Origin: Anaerolineae bacterium
GTDB taxonomy: Bacteria > Chloroflexota > Anaerolineae > Aggregatilineales > J027
Reading direction: 5' to 3'
Length of the DNA stretch: 43,126 bases
Assembly: GCA_019913005.1 (NCBI GenBank)
Contig: JAIOHL010000051.1
Span: 1-43,126 of the forward strand
Position numbers and translations under genes: made by a program. The notes beneath the pieces were generated by a model. The model saw only the letters and a program-made list of their open reading frames with translations, was not told the DNA's origin and made no database searches. Within the stretch, counting starts at the first letter, position 1; each line of letters begins with the position of its first letter. Shown piece after piece: positions 17,645 through 25,044 of this stretch.

Positions 17645-18094
17645 CTACGACTCTGGTTGAATGTTTTCATCTTTGCGAACGGCATTGGCTGCTTCAATCA
17701 GGCGCTTGGATAGTTTTTTGCTGTCAACAATCGAGCTTTCAATCAACCACATTGGATCAACGTCGCGCCCGTCACGGCTTTTGATGATATACACAAACAG
17801 TCGCGCCACTAGGAGTAGGAGCGCATGAATGCTGAACAACATGGTTTGTTCATGCAAACTCAGACTGCGTTGCAGGGATTTGCTGAAATGTTTGCGGCTG
17901 CCAATCAGATCTTCCTCACTATCCAAATACAGCCGAATAGCCTCCCGTACTGCATCACTGGTTTTGAATTTGGGGTCACGGCGATTGGTGACGACTTGGC
18001 CCAGCTTCTCCCACATGGCTTGGGTCATGCTAATGCTGCTGCGATGGGTATAGCGAAAGTCCAAATCGCTGTTGAGTTGATAATCTTCTGGCAT
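17645..18094 (-). CDS. Ribbon-helix-helix-like relaxosome accessory protein
   Basis: 149-aa protein. Residues ~18-56 (SSISMTQAMWEKLGQVVTNR and TSDAVREAIRLYL) fit an RHH/MetJ-Arc fold: a short beta strand and two helices with the SDAVREAIRxYL ending typical of the family. A long helical region follows, with one hydrophobic stretch (MLFSIHALLLLVARLFVYII) that could be a membrane helix. It is the first gene of the mobilisation operon and lies next to the hairpin-rich non-coding region, as RHH accessory proteins that bind oriT usually do. Confidence 0.72.
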   Translation of the reverse strand: MPEDYQLNSDLDFRYTHRSSISMTQAMWEKLGQVVTNRRDPKFKTSDAVREAIRLYLDSEEDLIGSRKHFSKSLQRSLSLHEQTMLFSIHALLLLVARLFVYIIKSRDGRDVDPMWLIESSIVDSKKLSKRLIEAANAVRKDENIQPES

Positions 18095-18329
18095 GGGTTT
18101 CCTTTCCAGATAGCAACGCTAATCTGGTGGCAGTACAGGCTTTGAGAGGGATAGGAATCTGAAGTTATGGGCTTGGTTTCATGAGGATAGTGACATTGTA
18201 TAGGAACGAAGATGATGCACGCGGGATGTTTTATGACATCAGCGGGGAAATCTTTGGCATTTCACGATCACTGGCTTAGGTGATCGGTTTGGTGGCATGG
18301 GATAACCGAAGGTTAGTCCCGGCCATCAC

Positions 18330-18501
18330 CACTTCCGCAGGAAGTGATGCGTGACGAGGGAACGCATACCCCTTTGCACGGCACGTGCAGGGGCAAGCTG
18401 TTAGGCTTGCTCCATTTTTGCCCTTTACGGCGGCGGTTTTTCAAAGATGCGGGGGCAAAAATGTCGGAACGCTGCGGCGTTCGGGGCAGCGCACGCTGCC
18501 C
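18330..18501. repeat. Cluster of inverted repeats
   Basis: Visible stems: CACTTCC/GGAAGTG (18330-18336, 18340-18346); TGCACG/CGTGCA around 18375-18389; GCAAGC/GCTTGC around 18393-18410; CATTTTTGCCC (18413-18423) with GGGCAAAAATG (18453-18463), a perfect 11-base pair of arms; GAACGC/GCGTTC (18467-18472, 18477-18482); and GGGCAGCG/CGCTGCCC (18484-18491, 18494-18501). Six stems in 172 bases is far above what the neighbouring sequence shows. Confidence 0.8.
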
Positions 18502-18759
18502 AAAAAGCGGCGCTAAAGTGGTGTGTTTTGATAGATCGCAGACGATGCCACAGTCGAGCCAGCCGAACGAAGATTTCAGAACAGCGACAGGTGTTGTGGA
18601 ATAGGTGGCGGATTTTGGAGAGGGTACTGTTTTGGTAGTTATGTTTTGACCCGCTGGAAAATAATTTGCCTTTCGGGTGTAAGTAATTCTGGTGCAATGT
18701 CGCCTAGCTAAGGCTGAGGATTGTCTCTTTGGGAGAACAAAACTGAATAGTCAACAGAA

Positions 18760-18789
18760 TTGCCCGATGGGTCAAGGAAGGATTATCAT
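18760..18789 (+). promoter_or_regulatory. Promoter candidate for the TIR fusion gene
   Basis: TTGCCC (18760-18765), an 18-base spacer, then TATCAT (18784-18789), 35 bases ahead of the ATG at 18824. A moderate sigma70-like match. Confidence 0.35.
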
Positions 18790-18823
18790 ATGATTAGGTT
18801 TAAACTTATTGCGAGGCAGTTTA

Positions 18824-20938
18824 ATGGGATCAAAAACAGGGAAATTGGTTATAGGCGTTACCGGAAGTATCGCGACAGGAAAAAGCCTTGTATGTCGAAT
18901 GCTTGCACATCTTGGCGCCCATGTGATTGATGCAAACGCTTTATTTTTTCGAGTAATGGAACCAAATGCACCAGCCTACAAACCTGTGATCGAAAAGTTT
19001 AGTGAGCTAATCAACTCTGATGGCGTGATCGATTCAGAATATCTAAATAATCTTATATTCTCTTCTCCACAGCAGTTCGAGAATGTCGAGAAAATCGTTT
19101 TTCCTTTTGTCAAACAAGCCTGTGATACTTTGATTGCTGCCTCGAAGGGGAAATTTATCGCCGTAGAGGTCACAAATATTTTTAGTAGCGGGCTTTCCGA
19201 AATAATAGACTTAGTTTGGGTCGTTGATAGTACGGCAGAAAATCAGCTTCGACGTTTAGTTGAGAAAAGAGGGTTCGAACCTCAACAGGCCATCCAATAC
19301 CTAAATTGCTCACCTTATCAAAAAGATAATTTATTGAAAAATGACGTTTTAATTAACAATGACTTGACTACTGAGGATCTATGGGTGCAAGTACAAAAAG
19401 CTTGGAGTTCCATTAATCAGACGCAAGCATCAATACCTGCTGCTTTGTCACCTGTAAAATCTGTAGCCAATGAGCCTATAGCAACTGTTGCGGCCACGAA
19501 TACTTTTTCTCTAACTATAAAACGCCTTCACCCTCAGTCTTTAGAGCAACTTGCCAGTTTTATTAATCGTGTTACAGGCAGTAATTTGAGTCGTAGTGAT
19601 GTGATGATGGATTTTGCTGAAGCATCCTATGGTATTGCAGAGGCAAATGGAGAAATTGCGGGCATAATTCGATTTATGGTGGAAGATCAGACCACTATCT
19701 GTACAAAAATCATTCTAGACCCACAATTACCCTCCTCACCTATCATTCAATCTCTGATGTCATATATGACCACGATATCAAATGATTTGCAAAGTGAGGC
19801 TTCATTTATCCTTCTAGATTTTGACACCCATGACGCAATTATCAACATCCTTTCCAACGAGTTTCATTATCAGCAAATTGAGATAACGGGGCGTTTATCA
19901 CAATGGCTTAGTAGTTATAAAGATTCATCACTGAAGCCTAAAATTGCCCTTTTTAAGCAGTTGCGACAGACACGTATACTCACCCCCTTTGGCAATACAA
20001 GGCCTAGTATCTCTTCAAATGACATTAAGGCGACCGCTATTGAAAAACCTTCATTAGCCCAAATGCCAGGAAATCTAAATGATCAGGTGCATTTTTCCGT
20101 TATCACAAATGCCCAAGTGCGTCCAGGTGACCCGTTTTTGATAGAAATTTTGGCATACTTAAAGGAGCAAAAATTTGAGGCAATCAAACTGGCAAAAGAA
20201 AATCTAGGTATCAAAAATGATGCTGATTTAAACATAACTACCAAAGGGCATATCATTGTTTCTCGAGGAACCGTATTAACGGTTCATTTATCACTGCAAG
20301 GGATAGAAATAGATGATCCTGAAGACACAATTCTTTGGGATGGTGAAATAGGAAACACTTCTTTTGCAGTTCAAGTGCCTGAAGATACAAAATTGGGTAA
20401 GCGACTTGGAAAGGTAAATATATATGCCAATGGGCTTTGTGTTGTTCGCCTGAATTTCATGATTACCATCGGGCTTAATTTAGCGGAATCAAAGGTTGAA
20501 CTACCTACTACGGAACATCGTTATCGTTCAGCTTTTGCTTCGTATGCTAGCAAAGATCGAGAAGAAGTAGTCAGTGTCATTCAGGGGATGAAGAAAGCTG
20601 CGCCTCACCTTAATATCTTTTTGGATGCTTGGTCTTTACATTCTGGGAGCAAATGGCAATCCGAATTGGTAAAAGCAATCGAATCCTCAGATATTTTCTA
20701 TCTATTCTGGTCGGAAGCCGCAAGTCATTCGGAATGGGTAGAGCGAGAGTGGCGTTATGCCTTAAATGCAAAAGGTATAGATTTCATTGACCCTGTGCCG
20801 TTAGTAGCTCCAATGCTAGCTCCACCGCCACCGGAGCTAGCAGAACATCTTCACTTTAATGACTGGATACTTGCTTTTAAGCGTTTGAAATCCAATAATC
20901 AACCAAGTGACCCAAGCTCGAATATGAAGCCCATCTAG
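18824..20938 (+). CDS. CoaE-like kinase - GNAT-like - beta-sandwich - TIR fusion protein
   Basis: About 704 aa; the ATG at 18824 follows a weak GAGG, and a TTG at 18809 is the upstream alternative. Positions below count from that TTG. Residues ~11-200 resemble dephospho-CoA kinase: P-loop GSIATGKS (19-26), VIDANALFF, NSDGVID. They lack several conserved CoaE residues: DAD is DAN, the Arg after the DG-x-D segment is missing, and so is the usual His-Pro. Residues ~230-395 look like a diverged GNAT fold (LTIKRLHPQSLEQLASFINR, GIAEANGEIAGIIRF). Residues ~430-560 are beta-rich. Residues 571-695 are a TIR domain (AFASYASKDREE, then SEWVEREWRYAL with Glu647 at the catalytic position), of the type often joined to a beta-sandwich. 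The gene is clearly AT-rich compared with its neighbours. Likely an NAD-consuming or signalling protein; not a housekeeping CoaE. Confidence 0.85.
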   Translation: MGSKTGKLVIGVTGSIATGKSLVCRMLAHLGAHVIDANALFFRVMEPNAPAYKPVIEKFSELINSDGVIDSEYLNNLIFSSPQQFENVEKIVFPFVKQACDTLIAASKGKFIAVEVTNIFSSGLSEIIDLVWVVDSTAENQLRRLVEKRGFEPQQAIQYLNCSPYQKDNLLKNDVLINNDLTTEDLWVQVQKAWSSINQTQASIPAALSPVKSVANEPIATVAATNTFSLTIKRLHPQSLEQLASFINRVTGSNLSRSDVMMDFAEASYGIAEANGEIAGIIRFMVEDQTTICTKIILDPQLPSSPIIQSLMSYMTTISNDLQSEASFILLDFDTHDAIINILSNEFHYQQIEITGRLSQWLSSYKDSSLKPKIALFKQLRQTRILTPFGNTRPSISSNDIKATAIEKPSLAQMPGNLNDQVHFSVITNAQVRPGDPFLIEILAYLKEQKFEAIKLAKENLGIKNDADLNITTKGHIIVSRGTVLTVHLSLQGIEIDDPEDTILWDGEIGNTSFAVQVPEDTKLGKRLGKVNIYANGLCVVRLNFMITIGLNLAESKVELPTTEHRYRSAFASYASKDREEVVSVIQGMKKAAPHLNIFLDAWSLHSGSKWQSELVKAIESSDIFYLFWSEAASHSEWVEREWRYALNAKGIDFIDPVPLVAPMLAPPPPELAEHLHFNDWILAFKRLKSNNQPSDPSSNMKPI

Positions 20939-20954
20939 AAAGTTGGCCCATAAT

Positions 20955-21785
20955 TCAACCGCTTATTTGCTGAAAATTTGACAAACATATTCGCAGCTCC
21001 GCTGGAGTAATTTGCTTTGAAATGGTGGTTTGAGAGTGCAAATCCACTAGGCTCATGAAGGTGGTCAAAGGCTGACGGTTGATTAATTTATAGAGGTAGC
21101 TGCTGCACACCATGGCTACGGCATCATTAATTAGGAGATGCTGGTCTTGGGCCATAACCAACTCGGCGCAGGATAGGTCAGATTGCATTTCAGGGGTTGG
21201 TGGCTCTGGTTGAAGCAACTCAGGATAGAGCAAGGCGATGTTGGGTAGGTGTTGACAGGGATAGTAGAGTTCGCGGCGAGCATACGGCTGATCACTTTCC
21301 ATGTGCTGGATGGCTCGCATGATCTTTTCATGTGACCCGGTAGAGCCACAGACCACCTGCCCATAAGTGCGATCGTTACCCACATCGAAATATGTAATTC
21401 CTTCAGCCGCATTCACGAGGGCTTGTCGTGCCATGTGGTTATCCACACAACCGATCAAAACCGTGCCATGCTGAAGGTGTTTTTCAGCATCAAAGGCTTC
21501 GTTTGACCACAGAATAGGCAACCCGTAGAGCAAACTCAGGCGGCGGGCCGTGACTTCAGCTTTGCCCATGCCGATATCGAGTGGTAAAAAGTGCTGCCGT
21601 CCCACATTTTTTTCTTCCACAACATCAGGGTCGACCAGATGCAGCAGCGGGACACTCTGCCCCATTTGCCGACGTTGCCATAGGATACGGGCAACGATCT
21701 GGGCCAAAGCCGAACCCGTCCCACCCACACCCACCATCAGCAGATGGTCAATCTGCCATGCGCCTTCATAAGCATAGAGTTTCAT
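20955..21785 (-). CDS. PRTRC-type ThiF/E1-like adenylyltransferase
   Basis: 276-aa member of the ThiF/MoeB/E1 superfamily, which adenylates the C-terminus of a ubiquitin-like partner. It has the nucleotide-binding GVGGTGSALAQ (19-29), the acidic HLVDPDVVEEKNVGRQ motif, then GMGKAEVTARR and LIGCVDNHMARQAL. Cysteines that might carry a thioester are in YYPCQHLPN and SDLSCAEL. It is the last gene of a leftward operon and overlaps the B gene by an ATGA. In PRTRC clusters ThiF normally sits beside proteins A and B; here A is missing. Its substrate is unknown. Confidence 0.85.
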   Translation of the reverse strand: MKLYAYEGAWQIDHLLMVGVGGTGSALAQIVARILWQRRQMGQSVPLLHLVDPDVVEEKNVGRQHFLPLDIGMGKAEVTARRLSLLYGLPILWSNEAFDAEKHLQHGTVLIGCVDNHMARQALVNAAEGITYFDVGNDRTYGQVVCGSTGSHEKIMRAIQHMESDQPYARRELYYPCQHLPNIALLYPELLQPEPPTPEMQSDLSCAELVMAQDQHLLINDAVAMVCSSYLYKLINRQPLTTFMSLVDLHSQTTISKQITPAELRICLSNFQQISG

Positions 21786-22516
21786 TTACGAAATCCCTCC
21801 AATATATCTTCCAGCGTGCGGTTAGCAGGTATCAAATCTGACTTGGGATAGACGCGGGTCTTGGCTTGCTCCATTGCCAGATACTTTTTGCGGATGTCAT
21901 CCGGATGGCTTTTGCTGCGCCGCCCTGCATTATGTGAACCAAAACGTGTGCCTAGCAGGATTTTCCAATCTTCCGTGAGATCGGTGCCGGTAAGCTGATG
22001 AACCTGCAATTGCTGAACACTGCCCCAACAGACCCGGCCATCCTCATAGATATTCGGCAGCGGCACATGGAACATTTTGGCTTTCAGGTCGGTTGGTCGC
22101 TCTTTGACCGCAAATACGCGGTAGTCAGGGATGCCTTTATCATGGGTGCGCCGAAACAACAGCATATCCGGCATCGGGATAATCACCGGTGCGTCAGTGC
22201 CTTCGAGAAAGAGCGCCGTTTTTTGACGTTTGCGGTATTCCACCACCACTTTTTGCACCCCTTCTTGAGATATGTAGATGGTGCTGGATGACAAAATGCC
22301 TGTATCCAAACGCACAGTGGCGGCTAACTGTAAGGCGAGTTGAGCCGGGTCAACCAGATATTCCATACACCCCTGTGGTGTTTTACGCTGCATCAGCACC
22401 CCAAAGGGATAGACTTTCAGTGTCAGGAGGGGTTCGGTTCGCATCAACTGGCTCAGGGCGGTCAGACCATCGGATGCGTTTTGCAAGGCGATGGGCATGG
22501 GTGTCGCTAAAGTCAT
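21782..22516 (-). CDS. PRTRC system protein B
   Basis: 244-aa protein matching the PRTRC B pattern. The middle has MLLFRRTHDKGIPDYRVFAV, then FHVPLPNIYEDGRVCWG, the hallmark of this family, and it sits directly ahead of ThiF. The start at 22516 is backed by an upstream AAAGG eight bases before the ATG. The first ~44 residues overlap the 3' end of the upstream F-like gene by 134 bases in another frame, much longer than the 4-base overlaps elsewhere in this operon. No enzymatic function is established for the family. Confidence 0.75.
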   Translation of the reverse strand: MTLATPMPIALQNASDGLTALSQLMRTEPLLTLKVYPFGVLMQRKTPQGCMEYLVDPAQLALQLAATVRLDTGILSSSTIYISQEGVQKVVVEYRKRQKTALFLEGTDAPVIIPMPDMLLFRRTHDKGIPDYRVFAVKERPTDLKAKMFHVPLPNIYEDGRVCWGSVQQLQVHQLTGTDLTEDWKILLGTRFGSHNAGRRSKSHPDDIRKKYLAMEQAKTRVYPKSDLIPANRTLEDILEGFRK

Positions 22517-23339
22517 AACGGTTTACCTTTCGGACAGATCGGGCGATTATTTCAATATTGGCACGTAGTGTGGTCTGCAATGCCGAGTCATTCAACAGAG
22601 CGGTCATACCCTGCTGGGCGCAGGTCAGGATTTCAGCGGCCTCGGTGTGCATCTGGGCATTGAATTCAATTTCATCTAGCTGCCATGGCAGGGGTTCGAG
22701 ACCCATTTCGTAGAGGTCGTTATCGGTGTAATCTGCGGCAGTATTGCCTGTTTGAGCAAACATCCAATCTAGCAGCGAAGCCAGATTGCCATAGAGGGTA
22801 TCCTCAGTCTCGCGCAGACTGTAAGCCAGAACATGGGCGACTTGAGCGGCCTGAGGATAACCTTCCGGAATGGCATACTCACCAACTGTCACGTCAAATA
22901 ACGCATAGAGTTGTACCAGTGGTGCATGGTCAGAATCACTGAAAAACTCTGGTGAAGTGATGTCTATGCCCATCCCGACGAAAGGCAGGCCAAAGTGGAG
23001 TTGCTCAAGATCATGCAGTTCGACACCGCCGAGGTGCTGGTTAATGCCCTGACACAACTGGCTTGAGATTTGAGCCTCACTTGCACCCCTTCGCAGGGCC
23101 AGCGTCGTTTCGGCATACACCTTCGGAAAGCAACGGCGGGCAATGTCCCACCCAAAAGCGATGTTTAGCCAAGCATCATCCGTATCTATATAAGGCGTTT
23201 CAAAATCATCCAAGAAGGTGTTTGTCTGCGTGACAAGGGGGTCAAGCCATGCCAGACTGCTGCATAAGGCCAACACCGGGTCAGCCAGTGCAGCGGCGCT
23301 CAAAAAGGTTGCAGCGGCTTGTAGGTCGTTGAGATTCAT
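22383..23339 (-). CDS. PRTRC protein F-like (assigned by position and size)
   Basis: 318-aa acidic, mainly helical protein without recognised motifs. It lies between protein C and protein B, where PRTRC F is normally found, and has the expected size. The start overlaps the upstream 89-aa gene stop by an ATGA. The last ~43 residues run 134 bases into the B gene. Close to the B start other frames stop early (TAA or TGA at about 22513-22525), so the long C-terminal tail may come from a frameshift. The F assignment is an inference from synteny. Confidence 0.6.
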   Translation of the reverse strand: MNLNDLQAAATFLSAAALADPVLALCSSLAWLDPLVTQTNTFLDDFETPYIDTDDAWLNIAFGWDIARRCFPKVYAETTLALRRGASEAQISSQLCQGINQHLGGVELHDLEQLHFGLPFVGMGIDITSPEFFSDSDHAPLVQLYALFDVTVGEYAIPEGYPQAAQVAHVLAYSLRETEDTLYGNLASLLDWMFAQTGNTAADYTDNDLYEMGLEPLPWQLDEIEFNAQMHTEAAEILTCAQQGMTALLNDSALQTTLRANIEIIARSVRKVNRYDFSDTHAHRLAKRIRWSDRPEPVDANRTPPDTESLSLWGADAA

Positions 23340-23605
23340 GGCTGAGACTCCACCACAGGTACATCACGCAGTGGAATAGGTTGTAATTGTGACAGCAGGC
23401 GTGCCATGTTTGCACTACGCCGGGTATAGGCCACCAGTTCGACAGTCGCGGTGATGACCTGTTCCTTTGTTTCTGGTGTCAGGGTGGTGGGCAACCATTC
23501 ACTTGTTTGAGATCGTAGAGTCTGCAACAGGTTCACGGCTTCTAGTTTCAGTGGATCAAGGGTTTCGAGGGTGGTGACTAGTTGGTGTAAATGGGCATTG
23601 TTCAT
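23336..23605 (-). CDS. Small helical protein in the PRTRC operon
   Basis: 89 aa, largely helical (HQLVTTLETLDPLKLEAVNL, QVITATVELVAYTRRSANMA). It has a good Shine-Dalgarno (GGAGAA, seven bases ahead of the ATG) and overlaps the F-like gene by an ATGA. I do not recognise it as a standard PRTRC member. It occupies a slot between C and F and may be an extra component specific to this lineage. Confidence 0.65.
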   Translation of the reverse strand: MNNAHLHQLVTTLETLDPLKLEAVNLLQTLRSQTSEWLPTTLTPETKEQVITATVELVAYTRRSANMARLLSQLQPIPLRDVPVVESQP

Positions 23606-23626
23606 GGATGGTTCTCCAAACAGAAA

Positions 23627-23674
23627 ACCTGCTGCCCACAGCGGAACTTTTATGCTTTAAATTGGACAGCAGGT
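23627..23674. repeat. Intercistronic inverted repeat in the PRTRC operon
   Basis: Perfect 8-base arms ACCTGCTG (23627-23634) and CAGCAGGT (23667-23674) in the gap between the C gene stop and the start of the 89-aa gene. Could slow transcription or protect the upstream message. Confidence 0.35.
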
Positions 23675-23682
23675 ACGGGCAA

Positions 23683-23904
23683 TTAACCTTTACGACCGGG
23701 TTTTTGGATCCACTCGGTCACAATCATACCGCTGGCATCATCGGTGCGTTCGCGCACGGTGGCATTTTCAATCTGAGGGTAGAGAGGCGTCAGCATTTTT
23801 TGAATTTCATTGGTGCTTTTGCCTGCCATCGAAGCGTCTTCCACGATACGCACCCCGCCGATGACAAATACGCGAGTTTGAGGCGTTGCAGCATGATCGG
23901 TCAT
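23683..23904 (-). CDS. PRTRC system protein C
   Basis: 73-aa protein that fits the short PRTRC C family well: RVFVIGGVRIVEDASMAGKS, then NEIQKMLTPLYPQIENATV and a basic GRKG end. The YPxxxNA core after a short helix is the most recognisable feature. It has a strong Shine-Dalgarno (AGGAG, eight bases ahead of the start at 23904) and follows the E-like gene by 23 bases. Some authors compare C proteins to ubiquitin-like partners of ThiF; the C-terminal Gly is compatible with that but proves nothing. Confidence 0.8.
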   Translation of the reverse strand: MTDHAATPQTRVFVIGGVRIVEDASMAGKSTNEIQKMLTPLYPQIENATVRERTDDASGMIVTEWIQKPGRKG

Positions 23905-23927
23905 GATTTTTTCTCCTAATCTTTGGG

Positions 23928-24380
23928 CTAGAACAAGGACATTTGATCAGTATTGGCTAGAATCGCACTCTCAGTAGCATGGGGTGCACTGGTGATGCGG
24001 GGTGAGGGTTCCGCATCGGCTGAGATGACGCTGATGACTTCTGTATTTTCGGTTTCTTCCTCCTCGTTTGTGTCGGTATCATCATCGGAGCCAGTAGCAT
24101 TTTCCTCAAGTGGTGTATTCGGGATGTCAACACCGTCCGTTTGGGTTGATGTATCGGGGGTGAATTTTGGCGGCGGAGTGGCTTCCAGTTTTGCCAACGC
24201 AATCAGGGCATTTTGCACCGCTTCGGCGATATTGCCCCGCAGGGTCAGGCCCGTATAGTTGAATTGCTGAAGATGCCCTAGATCACCTCTTTGGATGGTG
24301 ATAGAACCTTCACCACTCCGGGCTTTGATATCTGGGATACGTAGCAGGATTACAGTTTCTTTGGCTTGTTCCTTCGCCAT
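23928..24380 (-). CDS. PRTRC protein E-like
   Basis: 150 aa. The first ~70 residues are folded (ETVILLRIPDIKARSGEGSI, LTLRGNIAEAVQNALIALAK). The rest is a low-complexity acidic Thr/Glu/Asp tail ending DQMSLF. Position at the head of the operon directly before C, together with the size, fits PRTRC E. The Shine-Dalgarno AAGGA lies nine bases ahead of the ATG at 24380. Sequence similarity alone would not justify the name. Confidence 0.55.
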   Translation of the reverse strand: MAKEQAKETVILLRIPDIKARSGEGSITIQRGDLGHLQQFNYTGLTLRGNIAEAVQNALIALAKLEATPPPKFTPDTSTQTDGVDIPNTPLEENATGSDDDTDTNEEEETENTEVISVISADAEPSPRITSAPHATESAILANTDQMSLF

Positions 24381-24480
24381 AGGTCACATTCCTTTCAGTT
24401 GTAAATAGGGTGCTAGTCATTAAGAGCTTGGGTTGATTTGATTATGTACATAGGGAGATAGATGATATTTTCGAGTACGA

Positions 24481-24847
24481 ATGATGTCAGAAAAAACTGG
24501 TGAATGGACTTTCTACCTCGAATTTCTCAATTTGCATCACACAGGCGAAAAGGCTGGCTTCCAGCTTAATGCATACTCTGATCTCGCCCGCACTTTGAGA
24601 TCTCAACCTGATGTGCTTAGAAAGATGCTAACTGAGTCTCCTTGGTGGTCTTCCCTTGAGGCAAACGTTGTCATCATCTTGCTCCGTGCTCAAGAATTTG
24701 AAAAAGATTTGGTTCAGCGATTAGTGCAGGGGTTCGTAGGTTGCTCCACAACTGGCGGTTTCTACTGATTTGATCTCAATCGGACGTGAGATTGCGACAT
24801 TAGAAGATAGCCTAGATCAGCTCATGGCTCAGTTCTATATTATGTAA
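24481..24847 (+). pseudogene. Small hypothetical gene, probably frameshifted
   Basis: An ATG at 24481 opens a 95-aa frame (EWTFYLEFLNLHHTGEKAGF, ILLRAQEFEKDLVQRLVQGF) ending at 24768. The next frame from about 24743 continues with a convincing helical sequence (QLAVSTDLISIGREIATLED, then SLDQLMAQFYIM) to a TAA at 24847. One frameshift near 24738-24745 would join them. No family recognised; the N-terminal part may be a small helical adaptor. It is divergent from the PRTRC operon, and the 100 bases between them should hold both promoters. No clear boxes were picked out. Confidence 0.4.
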
Positions 24848-25044
24848 CCCATTCATCAAAATATTTCTGAACTATTTTCCCCGACCTATATTTCCATTAT
24901 TTCACGAGGCATTCCAGACGCTGGGGACAATTCCACATTATAATATCTTCAACGACTGTTCTCTCTATGTAATGGAGCGACCTTGTGTTTTGCGGCCAAA
25001 TATTGTTGAGAAGATCGTTCATTAGCTGTCCATAAGCTCAAATT
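24848..25044. other. Intergenic region upstream of the STAND/LuxR regulator
   Basis: 197 bases without a gene. It must hold the promoter of the regulator gene. I see no clear -35/-10 pair or strong palindrome. Confidence 0.4.

Larger units (their letters stand above)
18095..18823. other. Non-coding region with clustered hairpins (oriT candidate)
   Basis: About 0.7 kb without a convincing gene between the divergent RHH gene and the TIR-fusion gene. The central part (18330-18501) holds several inverted repeats, listed separately. Outside that part I see only promoter-like boxes near 18760-18789. The position beside RHH, relaxase-like and coupling-protein genes makes it the likely place for a transfer origin, but no nic site can be named by similarity. 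Confidence 0.5.

Noticed and set aside
18344-18604. Small plus-strand open frame over the hairpin cluster
   Set aside because: It is Cys/Arg-rich, has no convincing ribosome binding site, and is explained by palindromic sequence; the region is better read as non-coding.
18824-19420. Housekeeping dephospho-CoA kinase (coaE)
   Set aside because: Key CoaE residues are missing or changed, the domain is fused to GNAT-like and TIR parts, and the gene lies in accessory DNA.
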